From Pararhodospirillum photometricum DSM 122 (GTDB lineage: Bacteria; Pseudomonadota; Alphaproteobacteria; Rhodospirillales; Rhodospirillaceae): DNA of 43,959 nt. The stretch is taken from positions 516,935 to 560,893 of the forward strand of contig NC_017059.1 in assembly GCF_000284415.1 (NCBI RefSeq), written 5' to 3'. The number at the start of each line of letters is the position of its first letter. The first letter of the stretch is position 1. The notes below the pieces were generated by a model. That model searched no databases, was not told the origin of the DNA, and saw nothing but the letters and a program-made list of their open reading frames with translations. The position numbers and the translations under genes are program-made. Below, in pieces: positions 32,362 through 40,861 of the stretch.

Positions 32362-32514
32362 GTGGGTACCTGTGTGACGCCGCTTGATCAGGCGGTGGTT
32401 TGTGAAACGGCCTCGGCGCTGGATACCATCGACGAACTTGATACGATCCCGCTGATGATCTTGGGCAACCGATTTTGCCTGTTAGACGACGCTATGCTTC
32501 TGCAGCAACAATGA
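32362..32514 (+). other. Short unassigned reading frame, possibly a gene remnant
   Basis: A GTG-started frame of 50 codons (VGTCVTPLDQAVVCETASAL start, ending CLLDDAMLLQQQ), open upstream without a stop from 32308. Codon use looks coding-like, but no ribosome site or known family is seen. It may be the 3' remnant of a gene cut at the element's right end. Confidence 0.3.
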
Positions 32515-32576
32515 CCAGCTTGAAAACCATCAGCTTGGCGGTGGTAGGGGACACTCTAAAGAACGAAAGTAGCACC

Positions 32577-33494
32577 ATGGACTATTTGGCAGCCATGACC
32601 GCGTTTGTCCGCACCGCAGCGCTCGGGAGTTTTTCGCGGGCGGCGGGGGAGATGGGGCTGAAGGTCTCGACGGTGTCGCGGTATGTGGCGGGGCTGGAGG
32701 CCGACCTGGGGGTGGCGTTGTTTAACCGCTCGACCCGGGGACTGCACCTGACCGAGGCGGGGCGGCTGTTTCAGGGGCGGGCGACGCGAATCTTGGCGGA
32801 TCTGGAGGAGGCGCGGGGGCAGACGACGGCGCTGAACACCACGCCCCGGGGGGTGCTGCGGGTGAATTTGCCGAGCGCCTTTGGGCGGCGCCATGTGATG
32901 CCGCACATGCAGGATTTTTTGGCCACCTATCCCGACATCAGCCTGGACGCGGTGCTTACCGACGTAACCGTGGACTTGATTGAGACGGCCACCGATGTGG
33001 CGGTGCGGATTGGCAGCCTGGAGGACTCGTCTCTGGTGGCGCGCAAGCTGGCGCCACAGCATCGGGTGTTGGTGGCGAGCCCGGCATATGGGGCGGCTCA
33101 CCCGGCTTTAACCCGGCCGGACGACCTGAGCCAGCACGCCTGCCTGAGCTTAAGCGGCCAGCCTTCTCCAACGTGGTACGCCCGCGCCCCCGGGCAAGCG
33201 CCCTGCCCGATCGCGATCCAAGGCCGACTGCGCACCAACGACACCGACGTCTTGCGCGACGCGACCCTGGCCGGCCTGGGCATCGCCCTGCTTCCCACGT
33301 GGCTGGTCTCGGGCGACCTCCGCGCTGGTCGCCTGATCTCGTTGCTGCCGGCGTATGAATGGACCCTCGGCCCGGACGGGATCCGCTCGATCTGGGCGGT
33401 TTACGTCCCGAAAAAGGTGGTCTCTCCCAAGGTCAGAGCCTTTATCGCGTTCCTGATCGACCGCTTCGGCACCCCCCCCTCCTGGGACCTCTAA
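32577..33494 (+). CDS. LysR-family transcriptional regulator
   Basis: A 305-residue LTTR. The winged HTH is at 1-60 (MDYLAAMTAFVRTAALGSFS, AGEMGLKVSTVSRYVAGLEADLG, FNRSTRGLHLTEAG) and the effector-binding domain at about 90-295 (GVLRVNLPSAFGRRHVMPHM, DVAVRIGSLEDSSLVARKL). It resembles the large group of LTTRs with the DVAVRIG motif near divergent oxidoreductase genes, but no obvious target lies alongside. ATG 32577 matches the family start; the ribosome site is weak. The hopanoid operon converges from the other side; regulation of it is not implied. Confidence 0.9.
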   Translation: MDYLAAMTAFVRTAALGSFSRAAGEMGLKVSTVSRYVAGLEADLGVALFNRSTRGLHLTEAGRLFQGRATRILADLEEARGQTTALNTTPRGVLRVNLPSAFGRRHVMPHMQDFLATYPDISLDAVLTDVTVDLIETATDVAVRIGSLEDSSLVARKLAPQHRVLVASPAYGAAHPALTRPDDLSQHACLSLSGQPSPTWYARAPGQAPCPIAIQGRLRTNDTDVLRDATLAGLGIALLPTWLVSGDLRAGRLISLLPAYEWTLGPDGIRSIWAVYVPKKVVSPKVRAFIAFLIDRFGTPPSWDL

Positions 33495-33500
33495 GGAATG

Positions 33501-33535
33501 GAGGGGTCTGGGGAGGCCCCCGCCTCCCCAGCCTT
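33501..33535 (+). repeat. Dispersed palindromic repeat, copy 11
   Basis: Family copy six bases past the LysR stop, before the hpnG stop on the other strand. The core is CTGGGGAGGCCCCCGCCTCCCCAG. Confidence 0.85.
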
Positions 33536-33550
33536 CCCTTACTCTTCCCC

Positions 33551-34216
33551 TTACCCCTCCCCGCGCCACACCCCGCGCAAGGCCCGCTTCGCCGCCCCGG
33601 CATCGCGGGCCAAGGCGACAAGATCGGCCCAGCGATCAGGCCGCACGGCAACCGCCGCCAAAACAGCCCCGGCCCGCGTCCGGCCCAAGGCATCGACGCC
33701 CGCCACGGCCCAGGCGGGCACGCTGCGGGTGGCCGGATCGGCGACGGCACGCAGCACGGCAAAGGGCACGCCGCGAGCCTGGGCGACGCGGGCGACGGCG
33801 TGACTTTCCATATCAACGATGCAAGCCCCGGTCCGCCGGGCCAAGCGGGCCTTAGCCTCGGGGGAGGTCACGGGGTGGGAGACGCCGACCACGGTGCCCT
33901 CATGGACCCCGCTCCCGCGACCGCACAAAGCCGCGCTCAGGGTGTCGTCGGGCCGATAGGGGGGAACCAGACTGCCGTCTTCCTGATCGGCGATGACGGC
34001 GCGGGCCAGCACAAGGGTGCCGGGGGCCAGGGCGGGATCGAGACCGCCGGCCGTACCGAAACTGAGCAAGGCGGCACAGCCCTCGTCGAGCAGGCGATGG
34101 GCGGCCTGCTCGGCGGCGGCGGGGCCGGGGCCAAGGCACAAGGCGCGCCAAGGCCCCGAGGCCGGGATCAGGGCGGCTTCGAGAGCCAGCCCGCAGACCA
34201 CCCCAACCCGCTCCAC
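33551..34216 (-). CDS. hpnG: Hopanoid-associated phosphorylase/nucleosidase HpnG
   Basis: A 221-residue nucleoside phosphorylase-fold protein. HpnG removes adenine from adenosylhopane to give ribosylhopane on the way to extended hopanoids. Features: VGVVCGLALEAALIPASG, LLSFGTAGGLDPALAPGTLV, ACIVDMESHAVARVAQARG and FAVLRAVADPA, which fit the nucleosidase fold with its Glu and Asp contacts. The start is GTG, four bases after the shc stop, so it is translated as the last gene of the operon. HpnH, which makes adenosylhopane, is not in this window. Confidence 0.92.
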   Translation of the reverse strand: MERVGVVCGLALEAALIPASGPWRALCLGPGPAAAEQAAHRLLDEGCAALLSFGTAGGLDPALAPGTLVLARAVIADQEDGSLVPPYRPDDTLSAALCGRGSGVHEGTVVGVSHPVTSPEAKARLARRTGACIVDMESHAVARVAQARGVPFAVLRAVADPATRSVPAWAVAGVDALGRTRAGAVLAAVAVRPDRWADLVALARDAGAAKRALRGVWRGEG

Positions 34217-34220
34217 GCGG

Positions 34221-36203
34221 TTACATCCCGGTCAGGGGGAACTTGCTGTTACCCTGACTGAGCGAGCGATAGCGCGCCAGCGCCCACAGCGGGAAGTAGG
34301 CCGAGTAGCCGTGGTAGCGCAGGTAGAAGATGCGGGGGAAGCCGACCGCGTTGTACAGCTCTTCTTGCCACTTGCCGCCGTCGCGCGGGGCATCGAGGAG
34401 GTAGCGGATGCCCCGTTCCACTTCGGGGCTGTCAACCTCGCCGGCCGCCATGAGGCCGAGCACGGCCCAGGCGGTTTGGGTCGGGGTGCTGCCCTTGACC
34501 TCGCCCTTGCGCTCCTTCCAATAGGTGGCGCAATCCTCGCCCCAGCCGCCGTCGGGCTGCTGGCGATCCTTGAGCCACTGGACGGCCTTGCGCACGCGGG
34601 GGTCTTGCATATCCACATCGACGGCGTTCAAGGCGTTGAGGGCCGACCACGTGCCGTAAATGTAGTTGGTGCCCCAGCGCCCGAACCAGGAGCCGTCCTC
34701 TTCCTGCTCGCTCCACAGGAACTCGACGCCCTTTTGGACGACCGGGTCGGTGAGCGGGCAGCCGATCTGGGCCAGCATGCCAAGGCAGCGGGCCGAGACG
34801 TCCACGGTGGGCGGATCGAGCAGCGCGCCGTGGTCGGCGAACGGGATGTGGTTCAGGAACTCGGTGTTGTTTTCGGCATCGAAGGCGCCCCAGCCACCGT
34901 TGGCGGACTGCATGCCCTTGATCCAGGCTTCGGCGCGCTTGATGGCCTCGCGGTTGACGTCGCCTTCGTTGGCGCGATCGAGAGCCATGACGACCACGGC
35001 GGTGTCATCGACGTCGGGGTAATAGTCGTTCCAGTACTGGAAGGCCCAGCCACCCGGCTCGAGATGGCCGCGATTGTGGGCCCAGTCGCCAACCACGGAC
35101 AGCACCTGACGACCGCGCAGCCACTCATTTGACTTGGCGATGGCGGGGTCGTTGGCCTTGAGGCCGGCTTCCTGAAGGGCATGGCTGGCGAGGCAGGTGT
35201 CCCACACCGGCGACAGGCAGGGCTGGACGTATTCGATGTCGCCGTGCCGGACGCACAGGCCGTCCACCGCCTCGCGGGCGATGCGGTAGTGGGGATGGTC
35301 CTTGGCGTAGCCCAGGGTCTGATAGACCATCAAGGTGTTGGCGATGGCCGGATAAATGCCGCCCAGGCCATCCTTGCCGTTGAGGCGCTTTTCGATGAAG
35401 TCGAGAGCCCAGGCCTCAGCCTTGCCGCGAAACAGGCGATGGACGGCGGGCTCAATGACGCGCAGCACCTTATCCACCTGAATCAGGGTTTCGCCGATCC
35501 AGTGGCCGGTGGGGTTTTTCATCCAGTCGCGCACGTCCTCCGGGTTTCGGCGGAACAGCTCCTGAACGCCGATACCGCGCGGATTGATGGCGCGGGCACG
35601 GCGCGAGTAGAGGACCATGAGCGGCGTCATGACCGTGCGCGACCAATAGCTGACCTTGGTCGTGTGGAAGGGTGACCAGCGCGGCAGCAGCACGGCCTCG
35701 ATGGGAGTCACCGGGCAGGCGCGCCAGGGCACCTGACCAAACATGGCCAGGGTGAAGCGGGTAAAGACGTTGGCCCGCTCGGCGCCGCCGTGGGCCAAGA
35801 TGGCGGCGCGGGCGCGGCGCATGTGCGGGGCTTCGACACTGTCACCCACCAGCTTCAAGGCATAATAGGCCTTGACGCTGGCCGACATGTCGAAGTCGCC
35901 GTCATGGAACAAGGGCCAGCCGCCGTGCTTGCCCTGGATGCGGCGCAAGTACCGGGCGAGCCGATGTTCGCGCTCGTCGTCGATCTCGTCGAGGAAATGG
36001 TTGAGCAGAATATACTCGGCCGGAATGGTGGCATCGGCCTCAAGCTCGAACACCCAGTGGCCATCCGCGTTCTGACGGTCGGTCAGCCAGCGGGTCGCCT
36101 CGTCGATAATGGCGTTCAGCTCGCCGTCACCGACAGGGTTTCCTTCCGTGGCCGGGGCCCCGGTTTCCCGCAGGTATACACTCGCGTCCATCATGGCATC
36201 CAT
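34221..36203 (-). CDS. shc: Squalene-hopene cyclase
   Basis: Membrane-associated enzyme that cyclises squalene to hopene/hopanol, the defining step of hopanoid synthesis. The 660-residue protein has the catalytic DxDD motif as DVDDTAVVV (397-400) and several QW repeats (for example QNADGHWVFELEADATIPAE, QSANGGWGAFD, QPDGGWGEDC). The NNTEFLNHIPFADHGALLDP region and C-terminal LRYHGYSAYFPLWALARY are typical. ATG 36203 is chosen; ATGs three and four codons downstream are alternatives because the ribosome site is weak. A 95-base gap separates it from hpnE. Confidence 0.96.
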   Translation of the reverse strand: MDAMMDASVYLRETGAPATEGNPVGDGELNAIIDEATRWLTDRQNADGHWVFELEADATIPAEYILLNHFLDEIDDEREHRLARYLRRIQGKHGGWPLFHDGDFDMSASVKAYYALKLVGDSVEAPHMRRARAAILAHGGAERANVFTRFTLAMFGQVPWRACPVTPIEAVLLPRWSPFHTTKVSYWSRTVMTPLMVLYSRRARAINPRGIGVQELFRRNPEDVRDWMKNPTGHWIGETLIQVDKVLRVIEPAVHRLFRGKAEAWALDFIEKRLNGKDGLGGIYPAIANTLMVYQTLGYAKDHPHYRIAREAVDGLCVRHGDIEYVQPCLSPVWDTCLASHALQEAGLKANDPAIAKSNEWLRGRQVLSVVGDWAHNRGHLEPGGWAFQYWNDYYPDVDDTAVVVMALDRANEGDVNREAIKRAEAWIKGMQSANGGWGAFDAENNTEFLNHIPFADHGALLDPPTVDVSARCLGMLAQIGCPLTDPVVQKGVEFLWSEQEEDGSWFGRWGTNYIYGTWSALNALNAVDVDMQDPRVRKAVQWLKDRQQPDGGWGEDCATYWKERKGEVKGSTPTQTAWAVLGLMAAGEVDSPEVERGIRYLLDAPRDGGKWQEELYNAVGFPRIFYLRYHGYSAYFPLWALARYRSLSQGNSKFPLTGM

Positions 36204-36298
36204 ACTCACTCGAAGGGCTGGGTTCGCGGCATGCGAACAGGGCGCCGCACGCCGACGCCCGAAAAACGTGGTCTTTGTGAAGAAAAGCGCCACCTAAG

Positions 36299-37558
36299 TC
36301 AAGTGCACCCTTGGTGCAGCGCAGCAAAGGCCGCTGCTTCACCCGATCGAATCGCTCCTTCGAGGGTAGCGGGGAGCTTTGTATCCGTCCAATCCCCTGC
36401 CAGAAACACGGCGGGGGGTCCTCCCCGCACGCCGGGCCGGCGCCGAGTCTGGTCTGGTGTCTGGGCCACGGTGGCGCGCCGCTCCTTAATGACGCGAAAC
36501 GGCGGCAGCCCGGGGTCAAGGTCGGGACGGGCCTTCACGACCTCGGCCCAGACCCGGGGACCCAAGGTCTCGGGATCCAAGGCATCGGTGACCAGGGCGG
36601 CGCTCATGGTGACGGAGAGAACATCCCGGCGCACGAACAGCCATTCCGAGAGTCCCCCCAAGATGCCAAGCGGCACCCGGTGTTCCGGGTCATCGGCTCC
36701 CGGTGGCGGGGCCTCCAGGCGGAAGTGGACGTTGACGATGGGATGAAAGACCTCGGGCACAATGAGCCCCGGCACCAAGGCGGCAGCCCCCCCCGGCGGC
36801 ACCGCCAAGATCACCCGATCACGCGGGCCCAGGGGAAGGCTCTCGCCGTCGGCAAAACGCAGTAGGCCGGGCTCCAGGGCCACCAAACGGCGACCGAAGC
36901 AAACCTCGGCGCCACGCGCGCGCAGCCACGCCACGGCGGGATCGACGAAGGTTGCCGACAAGGAGTCGCGGGCCAGCCGCGGACGGCAGGCGGCCTCGCC
37001 CCGACCAAAGGTTTCGATCAGCACCGGAGCCAACAGACGGGCGGCGGCGGTCTCGGGCGGCGTGTTGAGCACGCCCACGCACAACGGCGCCCACAGCCGG
37101 CGGTACAGGGCGGACCCGGGATCGAGCACCCCCGCCACAGTGTCCTCGGGCCTGGCCCGCAGCAGCCGCCATGCCCCCAGATAGTCGCGGGCCCGGGTGC
37201 CGGGAACCCGCCGCCCAGGATCAAGGATCCACCAGGGCAGACGGCCCGGCGTGGGCGCCAAGCGCCAGCGTGCCCCGCTGCCCAGATCCACGAAGTCGAG
37301 GCGGGCGCGCGACGGCCCGACCAAGGTCTCGGCGGCGCCCACGGTTTCAAGATAGGCCCGCACCCGGGTGTTGCCCGAGAGCAAAAGGTGCGTGCCGTTG
37401 TCGATGACCCGATCCAAGGCGCGATCCAGGAAGGACCGGCAGCGCCCCCCGGCCTGGGGGGCGGCCTCGTGCAGGCACACCCGCTGTCCGGCTTCTTGCG
37501 CGCGCACGGCCGCCGCCAAACCGGCGACACCGGCGCCAATCACGTGAACGCAAGGCAT
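36299..37558 (-). CDS. hpnE: Hydroxysqualene dehydroxylase HpnE (FAD-dependent)
   Basis: Reduces hydroxysqualene to squalene, the last step from farnesyl diphosphate in bacteria with HpnCDE. The 419-residue flavoprotein has the dinucleotide-binding VHVIGAGVAGLAAAVRAQEAG at the N-terminus and the amine-oxidase-like AGGRCRSF. C-terminal FAD contacts are VFLAGDWTDTKLPATLEGAI, SGEAAAFAA. It starts five bases after the hpnD stop, so the genes are coupled. Family and order with hpnC/D and shc make the call secure. Confidence 0.94.
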   Translation of the reverse strand: MPCVHVIGAGVAGLAAAVRAQEAGQRVCLHEAAPQAGGRCRSFLDRALDRVIDNGTHLLLSGNTRVRAYLETVGAAETLVGPSRARLDFVDLGSGARWRLAPTPGRLPWWILDPGRRVPGTRARDYLGAWRLLRARPEDTVAGVLDPGSALYRRLWAPLCVGVLNTPPETAAARLLAPVLIETFGRGEAACRPRLARDSLSATFVDPAVAWLRARGAEVCFGRRLVALEPGLLRFADGESLPLGPRDRVILAVPPGGAAALVPGLIVPEVFHPIVNVHFRLEAPPPGADDPEHRVPLGILGGLSEWLFVRRDVLSVTMSAALVTDALDPETLGPRVWAEVVKARPDLDPGLPPFRVIKERRATVAQTPDQTRRRPGVRGGPPAVFLAGDWTDTKLPATLEGAIRSGEAAAFAALHQGCT

Positions 37559-37562
37559 GGGC

Positions 37563-39626
37563 TCACCCCATCCCGTGGCGTAAGGCGATGAGCATCTTGA
37601 CCCAGGCCGAAACCTTGACCGGCTGGTCCAGGTGCTCCCAGCCCCGGGCGTTGAGGGCGATGAGATACCGGCGATACACCTCTTTCATGATCACCGCCGG
37701 GCGGATGGTGCGACGGTGGCACTGGGCGTGAAGACGGTCGGCCTCGGCCAGCTCGGCCGCCGCCTTGCCCGCCAGTTCGGCGCACACCTGGGCGGTGCCG
37801 GGATGGGCCAGCACGGCCTTGAGGTCATGGGTGTCGGTGACCCCGTGGGCGCGCAGACGGTTGAGCGGCAAGTAGAGCCGGTCGCGCTCGGCGTCCTCGG
37901 CCACGTCGCGCAGCACGTTGATCAACTGCAAGGCCAAGCCGGTGTGGTGGGCGATATCGTCGATCAGGGCCGGCTCGACGCCGAAGATTCGGTTGGACAA
38001 ACGCCCCACGGCACAGGCCACCCGGTCGCAGTAGAGCTCCAGGGCCGGCACGTCCTCCAGGCGCACGCGCTGGCCGGCATCCATTTCCATGCCCTCGATC
38101 ACCGCGAGGAAATCCTCCTGGCGCAGGGCATGGCGCCAGCGCGGCCCCTCCAGGGCGCGGGCGACGGGGTGGGTCGGCTCGCGTCTTGGATCGTAAAGGG
38201 CGGCGATCTCGTCGCGCCAGCGGGCCAGGGCGGCGCGCTTGTCGCCTTCCGGCTCGGTGCCGTCGGCAATGTCATCGACCACGCGGCAGAAGGCATAAAG
38301 GGCGTACATGGATTCTCGGCGCTCGCGCGGCAAAATGCGCATGGCGCCATAGAACGAGGTGCCGGATGTCCGGGTGATGGCCTCGACATGGGCGACCAGG
38401 GCCCGGGTCTCGGCGGCCTCGCGCAGCCCCTCGGCCTGGGCCGCCGAGGCCCCTTCCAGACCGTCCCCGCCATAGGCACGGCCTTTCCACTCCCCGCCCC
38501 GGCCGCGATAATGGCGCCGTGCCGAATCGAGGGTCATCAGGGTGTAGAGCAAGGCCGCGACCGGCAAGGCAAGGCCGGCGATCGGAGGGCGGCGGTACAG
38601 GCGCAACGTGGGCCGGTACAAGAACGCCATGCCCACCCAGCCCAAGCCTCCCAATCCGGCGGCCAGCCAGTCACCGAGCGCGAGACCAAGCACCGTCAAG
38701 ACAGGGGGAAACAGATAAAGGATGGTCATGCCCAAGACAGTGGCCAGCAGCATCCAGGGCGAGCGCCGCAGTTGGACATAAGCGGTGCGCGCCACCATGC
38801 CCCAGATGTCGCCCAGACTGTCATAGACCCGCAAGGAGCGGGTCCGACCGGCCAACCCCAGCCAGATCGGCCCCTTTTCCTTGAGGCGGGCGGCCAGGGC
38901 ACAGTCGTCGATCAGGGCTCCGCGAATGGACTCGATGCCGCCGATGGCGTCCAGGGCCTCCCGCCGCACCAGCATGCAGCCCCCGGCGGCCGCGGCGATG
39001 TCGCGGTCAGGATTGTTGACCTGGGGAAAAGGGTAAAGCTTCTGAAAAAAGAAGACAAAGGCCGGGATCAGCAGGTGTTCCCACGGGCTGCGGCAGCGTA
39101 GCTTGACCATCATGGAGGCCAGCACCAGCCCCTGGCGTTCGGCTTGGCTGATCAGGCGGGTGATATTGCCCGGCGCGTGCTCGATGTCGGCATCGGTCAA
39201 CAGGACATAGCGGGCCTCGGGCGACAGGCGCTTGGCTTCGTCGAGGCCTTGGCGCAGGGCCCACAGCTTGCCCGACCAGCCGGGCGGCAACGGCCGTCCC
39301 TTGATGACCGACAAGCGCTTGAGGCCATCCGAAATGCCCACGGCCCCTTCCAGGGCGGCTTGGGCTGTGTTGTCGATGCTGTTGTCATCGACCACAACGA
39401 CCTTGAGGGTGCCGAGGTAGCTTTGGTTCAGCAGCGAACGCACGGTCACGGCAATGGTCTGGGCCTCGTCGCGCGCGGGGATCACCGCGACCAGGGCCGG
39501 AGCCGGCGTGGGCAAGGTGGTCAGGGTGTCCAGGCGCTGGTCGGCCCGCCAGAAGCCCCGGCGCGACACCAAGACCACCGCCCACGCCAGCAAGGACACG
39601 GCGGCCAGGAGAAGGGGAAGGCTCAT
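37563..39626 (-). CDS. HpnB-HpnD fusion: glycosyltransferase plus presqualene diphosphate synthase
   Basis: One uninterrupted frame of 687 residues. Residues 1-390 are HpnB-type GT2 glycosyltransferase: MSLPLLLAAVSLLAWAVVLV anchor, VVVDDNSIDNTA, LLTDADIEHAPGN, membrane segments near 290-370, and the family end GRGGEWKGRAY. Residues about 405-687 are HpnD: ETRALVAHVEAITRTSGTSF, the Mg-binding DDIADG and RDVAEDAERDRLYLP, which makes presqualene diphosphate from farnesyl diphosphate. No stop, no ATG/GTG/TTG in frame near the join and no ribosome site separate them. AAAGGAA precedes the start, which overlaps hpnC by ATGA. Confidence 0.9.
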   Translation of the reverse strand: MSLPLLLAAVSLLAWAVVLVSRRGFWRADQRLDTLTTLPTPAPALVAVIPARDEAQTIAVTVRSLLNQSYLGTLKVVVVDDNSIDNTAQAALEGAVGISDGLKRLSVIKGRPLPPGWSGKLWALRQGLDEAKRLSPEARYVLLTDADIEHAPGNITRLISQAERQGLVLASMMVKLRCRSPWEHLLIPAFVFFFQKLYPFPQVNNPDRDIAAAAGGCMLVRREALDAIGGIESIRGALIDDCALAARLKEKGPIWLGLAGRTRSLRVYDSLGDIWGMVARTAYVQLRRSPWMLLATVLGMTILYLFPPVLTVLGLALGDWLAAGLGGLGWVGMAFLYRPTLRLYRRPPIAGLALPVAALLYTLMTLDSARRHYRGRGGEWKGRAYGGDGLEGASAAQAEGLREAAETRALVAHVEAITRTSGTSFYGAMRILPRERRESMYALYAFCRVVDDIADGTEPEGDKRAALARWRDEIAALYDPRREPTHPVARALEGPRWRHALRQEDFLAVIEGMEMDAGQRVRLEDVPALELYCDRVACAVGRLSNRIFGVEPALIDDIAHHTGLALQLINVLRDVAEDAERDRLYLPLNRLRAHGVTDTHDLKAVLAHPGTAQVCAELAGKAAAELAEADRLHAQCHRRTIRPAVIMKEVYRRYLIALNARGWEHLDQPVKVSAWVKMLIALRHGMG

Positions 39627-40546
39627 CGACCGGTTCCTTTCGCATGCCCCCAGGAGGCGAGCCCGCCGGCCAGCAGGGCTTTGCCCCCGCGCCCGAGCCC
39701 GCGCAGCGTGACCAGGGCCAGGGCGCTTTTGGACAGTTTGACCCGACGGGCCAGGGGATCCTCCCGCTCCAGGCGGTCGAGCAAGGCGACGGCGATCTCG
39801 ACGATGACCCCGGCCTCCAGGGCGAGGCGGCGGTCCTTGATGTCCACCGGCAGGGCCTGGGCCGTGACCATCAGCTCCCGCGTCGCGGCAAGGCAGCGGT
39901 CGATCACTCGGCGCAGAGCAGGCGAGCAGGCCGGCGCCGCCAGATCCTCGACCCGAGCCCCCTCGGCGGCCATCCAGTCGGCCGGCAGATAGACGCGGTC
40001 GAGATCGCGATAGTCGTCGGCGCAGTCTTGCAGGTGGTTGATCACCTGCAAGGCGGCGCACAGGGCATCGGAGGCGGTGGTGGTCCCCGAGCGAGCACCG
40101 CCGTGCAGATCAATCAGGTAACGCCCAACGGGGGCCGCCGACAGGGCACAGTAGTCCATGAGATCGGCCCAGGAGTCGGTTCGGTTCTTGACGGCATCGC
40201 GGCAAAACGCCGCAATCAGATCAACGCCGTGGCGAGCCGGCACGGTGGTCGCTGCCAAGCTCGCGCGCAAGGCCAGGGCCTTGGCGTAGGCCGGATCGTC
40301 GGGGCCCTGGCCGGTCAGCGCGGCCTCAAAGCCCTTGAGGCGGGCCACTTTGTCGGGCCCCGACAGACCGGGGGCATCGGCGATGTCGTCGATGGCGCGG
40401 GCGAAGGCGTAAAAGCAAGCCACATGGGGCCGGACCCGCGCCGACAGCAAGACCGAGCCCACGGGAAAGTTCTCGGTGGCCGCCGACTTGCCCGACGGCG
40501 CTTCAACGGCCGAGGTGGACGAAGGCGGGGGGGTGGAGGAGTGCAT
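39623..40546 (-). CDS. hpnC: HpnC, hydroxysqualene synthase
   Basis: Squalene/phytoene synthase-family enzyme that converts presqualene diphosphate to hydroxysqualene. The 307-residue protein has ENFPVGSVLLSARVRPHVAC, the first Asp-rich motif RAIDDIAD, the HpnC motif DLMDYCALSAAPVGRYLIDL and the second Asp-rich LQDCADDYRDLDRVYLP. It is the first gene of the operon hpnC-hpnBD-hpnE-shc-hpnG, all minus strand. Start at 40546 is by homology; the ribosome site ahead is poor. Confidence 0.92.
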   Translation of the reverse strand: MHSSTPPPSSTSAVEAPSGKSAATENFPVGSVLLSARVRPHVACFYAFARAIDDIADAPGLSGPDKVARLKGFEAALTGQGPDDPAYAKALALRASLAATTVPARHGVDLIAAFCRDAVKNRTDSWADLMDYCALSAAPVGRYLIDLHGGARSGTTTASDALCAALQVINHLQDCADDYRDLDRVYLPADWMAAEGARVEDLAAPACSPALRRVIDRCLAATRELMVTAQALPVDIKDRRLALEAGVIVEIAVALLDRLEREDPLARRVKLSKSALALVTLRGLGRGGKALLAGGLASWGHAKGTGR

Positions 40547-40861
40547 GGACGCCAACCGCGACAAGGGGAAAGGGATGCCTCGCCTGTACCACAGGCCCCG
40601 GCCCAATGCCACCCATCCGCCCTTTGGCGCCCCATGGAAGACGGGGGAGGCGGGACCGCCCCGGCCCCTTCCTTCCTTGGGGGTCCGGCCAAAACGGGGG
40701 GCTCGGCGCCGACTTGACTCGGCGGCATGCTTGCACTCGGGCATCTCCGCCCCTTACTGAAAGGGGAGAGGGGGGAACGGATGGTCCATCCACCCTCCCT
40801 TGGTCTTGCTTCGTCTCGTCGAAGCTAGGACCTTATGACGGGTACGGCAACGGAGTGAGGG
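40547..40861. other. Divergent intergenic region hpnC / histidine kinase
   Basis: A 315-base gap upstream of both the hopanoid operon and the kinase, so it should carry both promoters. TTGACT occurs at 40710 on the plus strand but with no convincing -10 box. I see no palindromic operator and no repeat copy here. Confidence 0.4.

Noticed and set aside
32300..32576. Right attachment site of the element
   Set aside because: I looked for a copy of the tRNA-Thr 3' half here and found none by eye.
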